Shown here one piece after another: positions 1-13,733 of a stretch of 64,000 bases of DNA (position 1 is the first letter of the stretch; each line of letters starts with the position of its first letter). The position numbers were made by a program, and so were the translations under genes. The notes beneath the pieces were generated by a model. The model was not told the DNA's origin and ran no database searches. It saw only the letters and a program-made list of their open reading frames with translations. Where the stretch lies: positions 620,001-684,000 of the forward strand of contig JADJPK010000031.1 of the NCBI GenBank assembly GCA_016713305.1, given 5' to 3'. Source of the stretch: Betaproteobacteria bacterium (GTDB lineage Bacteria > Pseudomonadota > Gammaproteobacteria > Burkholderiales > Ga0077523).

Positions 1-4089
<4,089 letters not shown>

Positions 4090-4099
4090 GTGCGACTCC

Positions 4100-7000
4100 T
4101 TAGTAGCGATCGAGATCGATGTCGATCGCCAGAGAACGGATTTCCTTCACTAGCACGTTGAACGATTCGGGCATGCCCGCATCGATCTTGTGCTCGCCCT
4201 TCACGATGTTCTCGTAGACCTTGGTCCGGCCGGTCACATCATCGGACTTGACGGTGAGCATCTCCTGCAGGACGTAGGAAGCACCGTAGGCTTCGAGGGC
4301 CCACACCTCCATCTCGCCGAAGCGCTGGCCACCGAACTGCGCCTTGCCGCCCAGAGGCTGTTGCGTGACCAGCGAGTACGGTCCGGTCGATCGGGCATGC
4401 ATCTTGTCGTCGACCAGATGGTGCAGCTTCAGCACATGCATGTAGCCCACCGTGACAGGACGTTCGAAGGACTCCCCCGTCCGGCCGTCGAAAAGCGCGA
4501 TCTGTCCGCTCTTGGGCAGGCCCGCGAGTTCCAGCATCGTCTTGATCTCGCTTTCCGTCGCCCCGTCGAACACCGGGGTGGCGAAGGGCACGCCCTTCGA
4601 CAGGTTCCGGCACAGCTCGACCACTTCGACGTCCGTCAGCGCCCCGATATCTTCCTGACGTCCGCTCGAGTTGTAGATGAGTTCCAGCGCCTTGCGCAGG
4701 TCGGCGATCTTCGCCTGAGCCACCAGCATGGCGTTGATCCGGTGTCCCAGGCCTTTCGCCGCCCAGCCCAGATGGGTCTCGAGAATCTGACCCACGTTCA
4801 TCCGCGACGGCACACCGAGGGGGTTGAGCACGATGTCCATCGGCGTCCCTTCGGCCGTATGAGGCATATCCTCGATCGGCACGATCTTGGAGATCACACC
4901 CTTATTCCCGTGGCGGCCGGCCATCTTGTCGCCGGGCTGCAACCTGCGCTTCACCGCCAGATACACCTTCACCATCTTCTGCACGCCAGGCGGAAGCTCG
5001 TCACCGCTCGTCAACTTCCGCTTCTTCTCTTCAAACGCTGCGTCGAACTCGGTGCGCTTCTGCGAAAGACCGTCCTTCAGCTGTTCCAGCTGGGCCTGCG
5101 CCTCGTCATCGGCGAGCCGGATGTCGAACCACGAGTGGCGCTCGTTGTCGTCCAGGTAAGCCTGCGTGATCTTGGTGCCCTTGGCGAGCTTCTTGGGCCC
5201 GCCGTTGGCCACCTTGCCCAGGAGCAGCCGCCCGATCCGTGCGAACGAGTCTCCCTCGACGATGCGCAGCTGATCGTGCAGATCCGTCTTGTAGCGGCGC
5301 AGTTCGTCATCGATGATCTGCTGAGCGCGCTTGTCGCGCTCGATGCCTTCGCGGGTGAAGACCTGAACGTCGATGACCGTGCCTGACATGCCGGAGGGCA
5401 CGCGCAGGCTCGTATCCTTCACGTCGGACGCCTTCTCGCCGAAGATGGCCCGCAACAGCTTCTCTTCCGGAGTGAGCTGGGTTTCTCCCTTGGGGGTCAC
5501 CTTGCCCACGAGGACATCACCTGCTTCCACCTCCGCACCGATGTAGACGATGCCCGACTCGTCCAGGCGCGCAAGCTGAGCCTCGGACAGGTTGGAGATG
5601 TCGCGCGTGATCTCCTCGGGCCCCAGCTTGGTGTCACGCGCGACGACCGTCAGTTCCTCGATGTGGATCGAGGTGAAGCGGTCATCCGCCACCACACGTT
5701 CGGAAATGAGGATCGAATCCTCGAAGTTGTAGCCGTTCCAGGGCATGAACGCCACGAGCAGATTCTGCCCGAGCGCCAGTTCACCCATGTCGGTCGAGGC
5801 ACCGTCGGCGATCACGTCTCCCCGGGCGATGATGTCACCCGCGCGAACGACCGGCCGCTGATTGATGTTGGTGTTCTGGTTGGAACGCGTGTACTTGGTC
5901 AAATTGTAGATGTCGACGCCCACCTCGCCTGCCAACGCCTCGTCATCATGGACCCGAACGACGATACGGCTGGCATCCACGTAATCCACCACGCCACCGC
6001 GCCGAGCCTGGACTGCCGTGCCGGAGTCGACAGCCACGGTTCTTTCGATGCCCGTGCCCACGAGAGGCTTCTCGGCACGCAGACACGGGACCGCCTGACG
6101 CTGCATGTTCGAACCCATCAAGGCTCGGTTCGCGTCGTCGTGCTCCAGGAACGGAATCAACGAAGCGGCCACGGACACGATCTGCGAAGGCGCCACGTCC
6201 ATGTACTGCACCTTGTCGGGTGCGGCCAGCGCGAACTCGTTGTGATTGCGGCAGGAAACGAGTTCATCCATCAGAACGCCATCGCCATCCACCGTCGCAT
6301 TCGCCTGGGCGATCACGTACTGCCCTTCTTCGATGGCAGACAGGAAGTGGATTTCCGGCGTGACCTTGCGGTCGCGGACGACCCGGTACGGCGTCTCCAG
6401 GAACCCGTATTCGTTGGTTCTGGCGTACAGCGCCAGCGAGTTGATCAGGCCGATGTTCGGGCCTTCCGGCGTTTCGATCGGACACACCCGGCCGTAGTGA
6501 GTGGGATGCACGTCCCGGACCTCGAAACCCGCCCGCTCGCGGGTAAGACCGCCCGGCCCGAGCGCCGAGACACGCCGCTTGTGGGTGACTTCGGACAGAG
6601 GATTCGTCTGGTCCATGAACTGGGACAGCTGGCTGGAACCGAAGAATTCCCGCACCGCTGCGCTGACCGGCTTTGCGTTGATCAGGTCATGCGGCATCAG
6701 ATTCTCGGATTCCGCCTGTGACAGGCGCTCCTTCACTGCGCGTTCGACGCGAACCAGACCTGCCCGGAACTGGTTTTCCGCGAGTTCACCTACCGAACGG
6801 ACCCGGCGGTTGCCAAGATGGTCGATGTCGTCGATCTCGCCGCGACCGTTGCGCAGTTCCACGAGAATCTTGATGACGGCAATGATGTCTTCGTTCGACA
6901 ACGTTCCCGAGCCGAGCAACTCCTCCCTGCCGACGCGCCGGTTGAACTTCATCCTGCCGACAGCGGACAGGTCGTAGCGCTCGTCATTGTAGAAAAGCCC

Positions 7001-8173
7001 CTGGAACAGCGTCTTGACGGCATCTTCCGTGGGCGGTTCGCCCGGGCGCATCATGCGGTAGATGGCCACTTGCGCGGTCATCTGATCGACCGTCTCGTCG
7101 ATGCGCAGCGTCTGCGAGATGAAGGGTCCCTGATCCAGATGATTCGTATAGATCGTCTGGATCGACTGAACGCCGTTGCCCGCGAGTTTGACGATGAGGT
7201 CAGGCGTCAACTCATCGTTGGCCTGAGCGAGAATTTCTCCCGTTTCCGGATTGATCACATTCTTGGCGAGCACGCGGCCCACCACGAAATCCTCGCCGAT
7301 GGGAACCCGGGTAACGCCTGCCTGCTCGATTTCCCGCACGTGCCGCGCCGTGATGCGCTTGTCACGCTGGACGATCGCCTTGCCTTGCTTCGTGACGATG
7401 TCGAACCGGGCGATCTCGCCCCGGAGACGTTCCGGCACGACTTCGAATTCAACGCCCTCATTGGAGAGATGGAACGTGTCGAATGCAAAGAACTCCTTCA
7501 GTATCTGCTCGGGCGACATCCCGATCGACTTGAGAAGGATCGTGACCGGCATCTTGCGCCGGCGGTCCACTCGGAAATAGAGGTAGTCCTTGGGGTCGAA
7601 TTCGAAATCGAGCCAGGAGCCACGATAGGGAATGATCCGGGCCGAAAACAGCAGCTTGCCGGAACTGTGAGTCTTGCCCCGATCATGCTCGAAGAACACG
7701 CCGGGCGACCGGTGCAACTGGGAGACGATCACGCGCTCGGTGCCGTTGATGATGAAGGACCCGGTGTCCGTCATGAGCGGTATCTCGCCCATGTAGACCT
7801 CCTGCTCCTTCACCTCCTTGACGGTGGGCTTCGGCGCCTCCTTGTCCATGATGGTCAAACGGACCTTCGCCCGCAGGGGTGCTGCGAACGTCAAGCCGCG
7901 CTGCTGGCATTCCTTCACGTCGAAGGGCGGCGTCCCGAGCATGTAGCTGACATAGTCGAGGCGTGCATTGCCCGAATGCGAGACGATCGGGAAGATCGAT
8001 GTGAACGCCGCCTGGAGACCCTGGTTGTTCCGCGCCTCCACGGAGAGGTCGGATTGCAGGAACTGGGCGTAAGATTCGATCTGGGTGGCGAGCAGGTATG
8101 GTACTTCCTGCACCACTTCGCGCTTGGCGAAGCTCTTCCGGATTCGTTTCTTCTCGGTGAAGGTATAGCTCAT
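4100..8173 (-). CDS. rpoB: RNA polymerase beta subunit
   Basis: This is the beta subunit of RNA polymerase, 1,357 residues against 1,342 in E. coli, and complete. I chose the ATG at 8173 because it gives the conserved N-terminus MSYTFTEKKRIRKSF and has a GGGGTG ribosome-binding site; the frame stays open 22 codons upstream but that part is not conserved. The rifampicin cluster reads SQFMDQTN, THKRR and SALGPGG, so the residues equivalent to E. coli Asp516, His526 and Ser531 are wild type, which predicts sensitivity at this site. Downstream motifs such as GDKMAGRHGNKGV are intact. It follows rplL after 207 bases that contain a strong hairpin and precedes rpoC by 10 bases. Confidence 0.99.
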   Translation of the reverse strand: MSYTFTEKKRIRKSFAKREVVQEVPYLLATQIESYAQFLQSDLSVEARNNQGLQAAFTSIFPIVSHSGNARLDYVSYMLGTPPFDVKECQQRGLTFAAPLRAKVRLTIMDKEAPKPTVKEVKEQEVYMGEIPLMTDTGSFIINGTERVIVSQLHRSPGVFFEHDRGKTHSSGKLLFSARIIPYRGSWLDFEFDPKDYLYFRVDRRRKMPVTILLKSIGMSPEQILKEFFAFDTFHLSNEGVEFEVVPERLRGEIARFDIVTKQGKAIVQRDKRITARHVREIEQAGVTRVPIGEDFVVGRVLAKNVINPETGEILAQANDELTPDLIVKLAGNGVQSIQTIYTNHLDQGPFISQTLRIDETVDQMTAQVAIYRMMRPGEPPTEDAVKTLFQGLFYNDERYDLSAVGRMKFNRRVGREELLGSGTLSNEDIIAVIKILVELRNGRGEIDDIDHLGNRRVRSVGELAENQFRAGLVRVERAVKERLSQAESENLMPHDLINAKPVSAAVREFFGSSQLSQFMDQTNPLSEVTHKRRVSALGPGGLTRERAGFEVRDVHPTHYGRVCPIETPEGPNIGLINSLALYARTNEYGFLETPYRVVRDRKVTPEIHFLSAIEEGQYVIAQANATVDGDGVLMDELVSCRNHNEFALAAPDKVQYMDVAPSQIVSVAASLIPFLEHDDANRALMGSNMQRQAVPCLRAEKPLVGTGIERTVAVDSGTAVQARRGGVVDYVDASRIVVRVHDDEALAGEVGVDIYNLTKYTRSNQNTNINQRPVVRAGDIIARGDVIADGASTDMGELALGQNLLVAFMPWNGYNFEDSILISERVVADDRFTSIHIEELTVVARDTKLGPEEITRDISNLSEAQLARLDESGIVYIGAEVEAGDVLVGKVTPKGETQLTPEEKLLRAIFGEKASDVKDTSLRVPSGMSGTVIDVQVFTREGIERDKRAQQIIDDELRRYKTDLHDQLRIVEGDSFARIGRLLLGKVANGGPKKLAKGTKITQAYLDDNERHSWFDIRLADDEAQAQLEQLKDGLSQKRTEFDAAFEEKKRKLTSGDELPPGVQKMVKVYLAVKRRLQPGDKMAGRHGNKGVISKIVPIEDMPHTAEGTPMDIVLNPLGVPSRMNVGQILETHLGWAAKGLGHRINAMLVAQAKIADLRKALELIYNSSGRQEDIGALTDVEVVELCRNLSKGVPFATPVFDGATESEIKTMLELAGLPKSGQIALFDGRTGESFERPVTVGYMHVLKLHHLVDDKMHARSTGPYSLVTQQPLGGKAQFGGQRFGEMEVWALEAYGASYVLQEMLTVKSDDVTGRTKVYENIVKGEHKIDAGMPESFNVLVKEIRSLAIDIDLDRY

Positions 8174-8331
8174 GGTCACCCCACTGGAGAGTTGAGGGAC
8201 ACGGCAGGGCCGTGTGGGTACAACAGATACGACAGGCATGACACAACCCTCCGTGCCCCTGGGGCCGGAATGGGTCGATGGCGTCGCGACGCGGGCTGTG
8301 TGATGACGGCTGTATTCAACAAGTGGCGACA

Positions 8332-8353
8332 GGCCGGCGGTTTCCCGCCGGCC
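8332..8353 (-). terminator. Hairpin between rplL and rpoB (attenuator or processing site)
   Basis: A perfect 9-bp GC-rich stem encloses a four-base loop that reads GAAA on the transcribed strand. It lies about 28 bases past the rplL stop. No U-run follows, so it is not a classical full terminator. In E. coli the rplL-rpoB gap holds a partial attenuator and an RNase III site that lower rpoBC output relative to the ribosomal proteins. An equivalent role here is inferred from position alone. Confidence 0.5.
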
Positions 8354-8380
8354 CGTCCTGATACATTCCCCGATTCGTAA

Positions 8381-8764
8381 TTACTTGATTTCCGCGGTTG
8401 CGCCCGCATCCGTCAGCTTCTTGGCCACAGCTTCGGCTTCGGCCTTCGGCACGCCTTCCTTCACGGGCTTCGGCGCGCCGTCGACCAGGTCCTTCGCTTC
8501 CTTCAGGCCCAGGCCGGTGATTTCGCGAACGACCTTGATGACGTTCACCTTGTTGTCGCCGGTCTTGGCGAGAACGACCGTGAATTCGGTCTTCTCTTCG
8601 GCAGCCGGGGCCGCTCCGCCACCCGCGGCCGGGGCCGCGACTGCCACCGCCGCCGCTGCCGCGGAAACGCCGAACTTGTCCTCCATCTCCTTGATGAGTT
8701 CGGACAGTTCGAGAACGGTCATGCCGGAAATTGCGTCGAGAATTTCTGCTTTGGACAGTGCCAT
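8381..8764 (-). CDS. rplL: Ribosomal protein L7/L12
   Basis: This 127-residue acidic protein forms the multicopy stalk of the large ribosomal subunit, which recruits translation factors. The N-terminal dimerisation region is followed by an Ala/Gly/Pro-rich hinge at about residues 34-55. The C-terminal domain carries the conserved segment KVNVIKVVREITGLGLKEAK. Length and sequence are standard for the family. It lies 79 bases after rplJ, whose product L10 anchors the L12 dimers, so the two are expected to be made from one message under L10 feedback. Confidence 0.98.
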   Translation of the reverse strand: MALSKAEILDAISGMTVLELSELIKEMEDKFGVSAAAAAVAVAAPAAGGGAAPAAEEKTEFTVVLAKTGDNKVNVIKVVREITGLGLKEAKDLVDGAPKPVKEGVPKAEAEAVAKKLTDAGATAEIK

Positions 8765-8843
8765 GATCTAGTTAGCTCCTGATTCGAGTGCCGGCTGCTT
8801 CGAAAGCCGGCCTGGATTGGTCGATGAGTGTTCCGAAAACCGG

Positions 8844-9374
8844 TTACGCCGGCTGCTCCGCCTTCTTGTCGCGAATCGCAGCGACCGTCCGCACGAATCG
8901 TCCGGGCACCTCGTTCAAGGTGCGGACGAATTGCGAAATGGGCGCCTGCATGGTTCCCAACAGCTTGGCCAGCAGTTCGTCGCGGCTTGGCAGGGTGGCG
9001 AGGGCCGCAACTTCCTTCGGTCCCATCACCACATTGGGCATCGCCCCGCCGCGGATGACGAACTTGTCGTTCGCCTTGGCGTACTCGTGCATCACCTTGG
9101 CTACCGCCACCGGATCGGACGACATGCCATACGCCAGCGGACCGATCATCTTGTCGGCCAGATTGGCGAACGGCGTCTCCGCCACGGCGCGGCGTGCCAG
9201 CGTATTGCGAAGCACGCGGAAGTAGACACCCGACTCACGCGCTTTCGCGCGCAACTTCGTCATGTCACCTACCCCGATGCCGCGATACTCGGCAAGCACG
9301 ATAGCCTGAGCCTGCGCGACCTTCGCGCCGACCTCGGCCACCACCGCCTTCTTCTGCTCCAGATTCAGACCCAA
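8844..9374 (-). CDS. rplJ: Ribosomal protein L10
   Basis: This 176-residue protein is the base of the L7/L12 stalk. The N-terminal rRNA-binding domain includes the conserved segments ALVLAEYRG-like (here AIVLAEYRG) and VLRNTLARRA, and the C-terminal helix binds L12 dimers. The start ATG at 9374 is preceded by AAGGAGG. A leader of 349 bases separates it from rplA and contains the L10-leader pairing described separately, so translation of rplJ-rplL is probably repressed by the L10-L12 complex, as known in other bacteria. Confidence 0.98.
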   Translation of the reverse strand: MGLNLEQKKAVVAEVGAKVAQAQAIVLAEYRGIGVGDMTKLRAKARESGVYFRVLRNTLARRAVAETPFANLADKMIGPLAYGMSSDPVAVAKVMHEYAKANDKFVIRGGAMPNVVMGPKEVAALATLPSRDELLAKLLGTMQAPISQFVRTLNEVPGRFVRTVAAIRDKKAEQPA

Positions 9375-9531
9375 GGTCTTGCCTCCTTGCGCTTGTCACA
9401 TGAAACGGGGTATCGGTACAGCACCCTTTCGGGCCCGTCCCCCTTGTCACGGCGACCTTCGATCAGGACTGCCAACAGTGGTCGCTCCACCGTGAGGTTC
9501 GGCGACCGCCATATACGACCTGCTTCGGGTA

Positions 9532-9636
9532 CACCGTCTGCGTAGGACTCGGGGCTGCCATCACACCTTCCGGAACACATGCTCCCTGGTGCGACCAGCC
9601 CTTCATTAAGCGACCGTTGCTCCTACGGTCTTTGAC
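9532..9636 (-). ncRNA. L10 leader RNA (rplJL autoregulatory element)
   Basis: The 349-base gap 9375-9723 is too long to be idle and holds no credible gene. On the transcribed strand the segment CAAAGACCGTAGG (around 9622-9636) can pair with CCTACGCAGACGGTG (around 9532-9546), closing an arm of about 75 bases. The closing sequences and position match my knowledge of the L10 leader family, where L10 bound to L12 represses its own operon. The boundaries are approximate. A covariance-model search with the L10 leader model would settle it. Confidence 0.75.
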
Positions 9637-9723
9637 GAATCGATCGGGCCAAGAAGACGGCTTCGACCGATCCCAAAGTCTTCACAATTCCGCCCCGCCT
9701 CATGGCAGGGCGAATCCATCAGT

Positions 9724-10425
9724 TCATGCTTGCTGCTGCAGACTCGCCTGATCGACGCGAACACCCACGCCCATCGTGCTTGTCAGAGAGATCTTCCGGA
9801 GATAGATCCCCTTCGCCGCCGCCGGACGCGCCTTGTTCAGCGCATCGACGAGGGCAAGCAGATTCTCCCGCAACGCAACCGGTTCGAACGACGCACGCCC
9901 GATCGTGCACTGCACGATTCCGGCCTTGTCCGTGCGGTATTGGACCTGGCCAGCCTTGGCATTGCGAACGGCTTCGGCCACGTTGGGCGTCACCGTGCCG
10001 ACCTTCGGGTTGGGCATCAAGCCGCGCGGCCCCAGGATCTGACCAAGTTGACCCACCACCCGCATGGCATCCGGGGCGGCAATACAGACATCGAAAGCGA
10101 TGTTGCCGGCCTTCACCTGCTCGGCAATGTCTTCCATCCCGACAAGATCGGCCCCAGCGGCCTGAGCCGCCTTGGCTGCCTCACCTTGCGCGAACACGGC
10201 AACACGCACGGTCTTGCCAGTGCCGCGCGGAAGGACAACCGAACCGCGGACGACCTGGTCCGACTTCTTGGCGTCGACACCAAGATTGATCGCGACGTCG
10301 ATGGACTCGTTGAACTTGGCTGTCGCATTCTGCTTCACCAGGCCGATCGCGTCGTCCACGCCGTAGAGCTTGGTCCGGTCAACCGTGGTCCGCAGGGTCT
10401 TGACCCGCTTCGAAAGCTTTGCCAT
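9724..10425 (-). CDS. rplA: Ribosomal protein L1
   Basis: This 233-residue protein binds 23S rRNA near the E site and typically represses its own operon. I chose the ATG at 10425, which gives MAKLSKRVKTLR and leaves only one base between it and the rplK stop (TGA-C-ATG), a typical coupled junction. The frame is open 22 codons further upstream, but that overlaps rplK and is not conserved. Family segments such as GLMPNPKVGTVT and FDVCIAAPDAM are present, and the length is normal. Confidence 0.98.
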   Translation of the reverse strand: MAKLSKRVKTLRTTVDRTKLYGVDDAIGLVKQNATAKFNESIDVAINLGVDAKKSDQVVRGSVVLPRGTGKTVRVAVFAQGEAAKAAQAAGADLVGMEDIAEQVKAGNIAFDVCIAAPDAMRVVGQLGQILGPRGLMPNPKVGTVTPNVAEAVRNAKAGQVQYRTDKAGIVQCTIGRASFEPVALRENLLALVDALNKARPAAAKGIYLRKISLTSTMGVGVRVDQASLQQQA

Positions 10426-10426
10426 G

Positions 10427-10858
10427 TCACAGCCCCTCCACTTCGATGCCCATGCTGCGGGCGCTGCCTGCGATCGTCTTGACGGCAGCATCCATATCGG
10501 ATGCGGTGAGATCGGGCATCTTGGTCTTTGCGATCTGCTCGGCTTGGGCGCGCGTCAGCTTCCCCACCTTGTCGGTATGCGGCTTGGGCGAGCCCTTGGT
10601 GACGCCAGCCGCTTTCTTGATGAGCACGGTTGCGGGCGGCGTCTTCATCACGAACGTGAAACTCTTGTCCGCGAAAGCCGTGATCACGACTGGAATGGGC
10701 AGCCCCACTTCCAGCCCTTGGGTCTGGGCATTGAACGCCTTGCAGAACTCCATGATGTTCAATCCGCGCTGACCCAGCGCGGGGCCGATGGGAGGCGACG
10801 GGTTCGCCTTCCCGGCAGGCACCTGTAACTTGATGTAGCCGATGACCTTCTTTGCCAT
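10427..10858 (-). CDS. rplK: Ribosomal protein L11
   Basis: This 143-residue protein forms the GTPase-associated centre with 23S rRNA and is needed for RelA activation and release-factor action. The N-terminal proline-rich segment ANPSPPIGPALGQRGLNIM is intact, as is the C-terminal rRNA-binding domain. The start has a GAGGA ribosome-binding site. It is the first gene after the nusG gap, where E. coli has a separate promoter; I could not find a convincing promoter here. Confidence 0.98.
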   Translation of the reverse strand: MAKKVIGYIKLQVPAGKANPSPPIGPALGQRGLNIMEFCKAFNAQTQGLEVGLPIPVVITAFADKSFTFVMKTPPATVLIKKAAGVTKGSPKPHTDKVGKLTRAQAEQIAKTKMPDLTASDMDAAVKTIAGSARSMGIEVEGL

Positions 10859-10941
10859 GATGATTCCTCATGCGGGTGCAAGCGCCCCGACGTCTCGCCC
10901 GGGCTCCCCGATCAAATTTGCGGCCCAAACTGCGTCTTGCC

Positions 10942-10970
10942 AGGAGACGGCGGCCGCAAAGGCGTCTCCT
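10942..10970 (-). terminator. Inverted repeat between nusG and rplK
   Basis: An 8-bp perfect inverted repeat (AGGAGACG / CGTCTCCT) with a 13-base GC-rich spacer lies in the 146-base nusG-rplK gap. A second, 7-bp repeat (CCGTCCG / CGGACGG) sits directly after the nusG stop at 10979-11003. Neither is followed by a clear U-run. They could cause partial termination between the two transcription units, as the position suggests, but this is a guess from symmetry. Confidence 0.35.
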
Positions 10971-11004
10971 GCAACTGCCCGTCCGAAACGACAGAACGGA
11001 CGGA

Positions 11005-11541
11005 TCAGGATTTCTCGACCTGCCCGAACTCCAGCTCGACCGGAGTAGCTCGCCCAAAGATGGACACCGAGACTCGCAGTTTGCTCTTGTCGTAGTTCAC
11101 TTCCTCGACGGTCCCATGGAAGTCGGTAAAGGGGCCATCCTTCACTCTCACCGATTCGCCCGGCTCGAAGAGCACCTTGGGCTTGGGCTTTTCCACCCCT
11201 TCCTGGATCTGCTGCAGGATCGCCTGCACTTCCCGCTCGGAGATCGGTGTGGGCTTGTGAGCGCTGCCCCCGACGAATCCGGTCACTTTGGGGGTGTTCT
11301 TGACGAGGTGCCATGAATCGTCGGTCATTTCCATCTCGACGAGCACATAGCCGGGGAAGAACTTGCGCTCCGAAATGCTCTTCTGCCCGGATTTCATTTC
11401 GACCACTTCTTCGACAGGCACCAGAATCTGCCCGAATTGGTCTTGCATCCCCGCCCGTTCGATACGCTCCAAGAGCGCCTTGTGGACGTTCTTTTCGAAA
11501 CCGGAATAGGCGTGAACCACATACCAGCGCTTTGCCATCAT
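11005..11541 (-). CDS. nusG: Transcription termination/antitermination factor NusG
   Basis: NusG binds RNA polymerase and couples it to Rho or to the ribosome. The N-terminal NGN domain includes WYVVHAYSGFEKNV and KFFPGYVLVEM, and the C-terminal KOW domain includes VRVKDGPFTDFHGTVEEV. At 178 residues it is the usual length. Two ATG codons are adjacent at 11541 and 11538; the second would give the more typical MAKRWYVV start. The secE stop overlaps these starts in ATGATG, so the two genes are translationally coupled. Confidence 0.98.
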   Translation of the reverse strand: MMAKRWYVVHAYSGFEKNVHKALLERIERAGMQDQFGQILVPVEEVVEMKSGQKSISERKFFPGYVLVEMEMTDDSWHLVKNTPKVTGFVGGSAHKPTPISEREVQAILQQIQEGVEKPKPKVLFEPGESVRVKDGPFTDFHGTVEEVNYDKSKLRVSVSIFGRATPVELEFGQVEKS

Positions 11542-11885
11542 TCGCTCCGTCCCATCATGACGCGTACGAGCCAGACAAGGGAGCCATCGACGATCCAGAG
11601 GAACAAGGCCATGATGACGACGAACAGCATCACGATGCCCGTTGTCTGGATCGTTTCCTTGCGCGTGGGCCAGACGACCTTGCGGGTCTCCGCGACCGAT
11701 TCCTGCGCGAAGACATAGAAAACCTTCCCTGGCGCCGAGGTCCAGGCGAGCGCCGCAGCCGCGATCACGCCTGCGACGACGCAGAGCACTCTGACGATCA
11801 GAAGGCTATCGGCCAGCAGGTAGTAGCCCGCAACACCGGCCGCCACCAACAGCACCGAACCCGCGAGCTTGATTTTATCTATCAT
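11538..11885 (-). CDS. secE: Preprotein translocase subunit SecE
   Basis: SecE is the essential inner-membrane subunit that stabilises SecY in the Sec translocon. This 115-residue protein has three predicted membrane segments, at about residues 8-25, 30-48 and 83-108, the long form found in E. coli, and the conserved cytoplasmic helix with ETRKVVWPTRKET between the second and third. Its stop overlaps the nusG start, and it is 58 bases after the end of tRNA-Trp, as in related genomes. Confidence 0.97.
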   Translation of the reverse strand: MIDKIKLAGSVLLVAAGVAGYYLLADSLLIVRVLCVVAGVIAAAALAWTSAPGKVFYVFAQESVAETRKVVWPTRKETIQTTGIVMLFVVIMALFLWIVDGSLVWLVRVMMGRSE

Positions 11886-11943
11886 GAACGATCAGGAAGA
11901 CAACCTGCTCCGCGACCACACCACTCGGTGCAGGCCGTCGGGA

Positions 11944-12019
11944 TGGCAGGCCAGGAGGGTCTCGAACCCCCAACCTTCGGTTTTGGAGACCGACGCTCTG
12001 CCAATTGAGCTACTGGCCT
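11944..12019 (-). tRNA. tRNA-Trp (anticodon CCA)
   Basis: A complete 76-base cloverleaf can be folded, with acceptor stem AGGCCAG/CTGGCCT, anticodon loop CTCCAAA, T-loop GGTTCGAGACC and an encoded CCA tail. The anticodon CCA reads UGG. It lies 10 bases after the tuf stop, the usual place between tuf and secE, so it is released from the same primary transcript. Confidence 0.98.
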
Positions 12020-12029
12020 GTACTCCGCA

Positions 12030-13219
<1,190 letters not shown>

Positions 13220-13272
13220 GATGATGATCGTCCTTAGTGATGCTTACCGAACCTGACATCGATTGATGAAGA

Positions 13273-13347
<75 letters not shown>

Positions 13348-13433
13348 GTCTGATTCCTGCCTCTGTCCGCGCGGTTGGTCGGCCTCGCACAAGAGCCACA
13401 ACTAAAACTTCCCGGCGCCGGAACGCCGGACCT

Positions 13434-13507
13434 TGGAGCGGGTGAAGGGAATCGAACCCTCGTCGTAAGCTTGGAAGGCTTCTGCTCTACCATTGAGCTA
13501 CACCCGC
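13434..13507 (-). tRNA. tRNA-Gly (anticodon TCC)
   Basis: A 74-base cloverleaf folds, with acceptor stem GCGGGTG/CACCCGC, anticodon loop CTTCCAA and encoded CCA. The anticodon UCC reads GGA/GGG. It sits between tRNA-Tyr and tRNA-Thr, the same order as the E. coli tyrU-glyT-thrT cluster. Confidence 0.98.
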
Positions 13508-13567
13508 CTCGAACCGCCTTGTCGGCACGCAGTCTGCAGCGCCTCGACACCCGAACCTTGACCGTCG

Positions 13568-13653
<86 letters not shown>

Positions 13654-13666
13654 GACGAAACGCGCA

Positions 13667-13695
13667 ATTATCTTGATCCGGCGGCGCACTGTCAA
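13667..13695 (-). promoter_or_regulatory. Sigma-70 promoter of the tRNA-tuf-secE-nusG transcript
   Basis: On the minus strand a perfect -35 box TTGACA is followed by a 17-base spacer and the -10 box GATAAT, which differs from consensus at one base. The -10 box ends 13 bases before the tRNA-Tyr gene. The sequence after it is GC-rich (TGCGCG), a discriminator type linked in other bacteria to stringent control by ppGpp and DksA. That control is inferred. Confidence 0.85.
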
Positions 13696-13733
13696 ACGCG
13701 CCGCGGATTTTCGGCAAGAATTAGTCGCGAATT

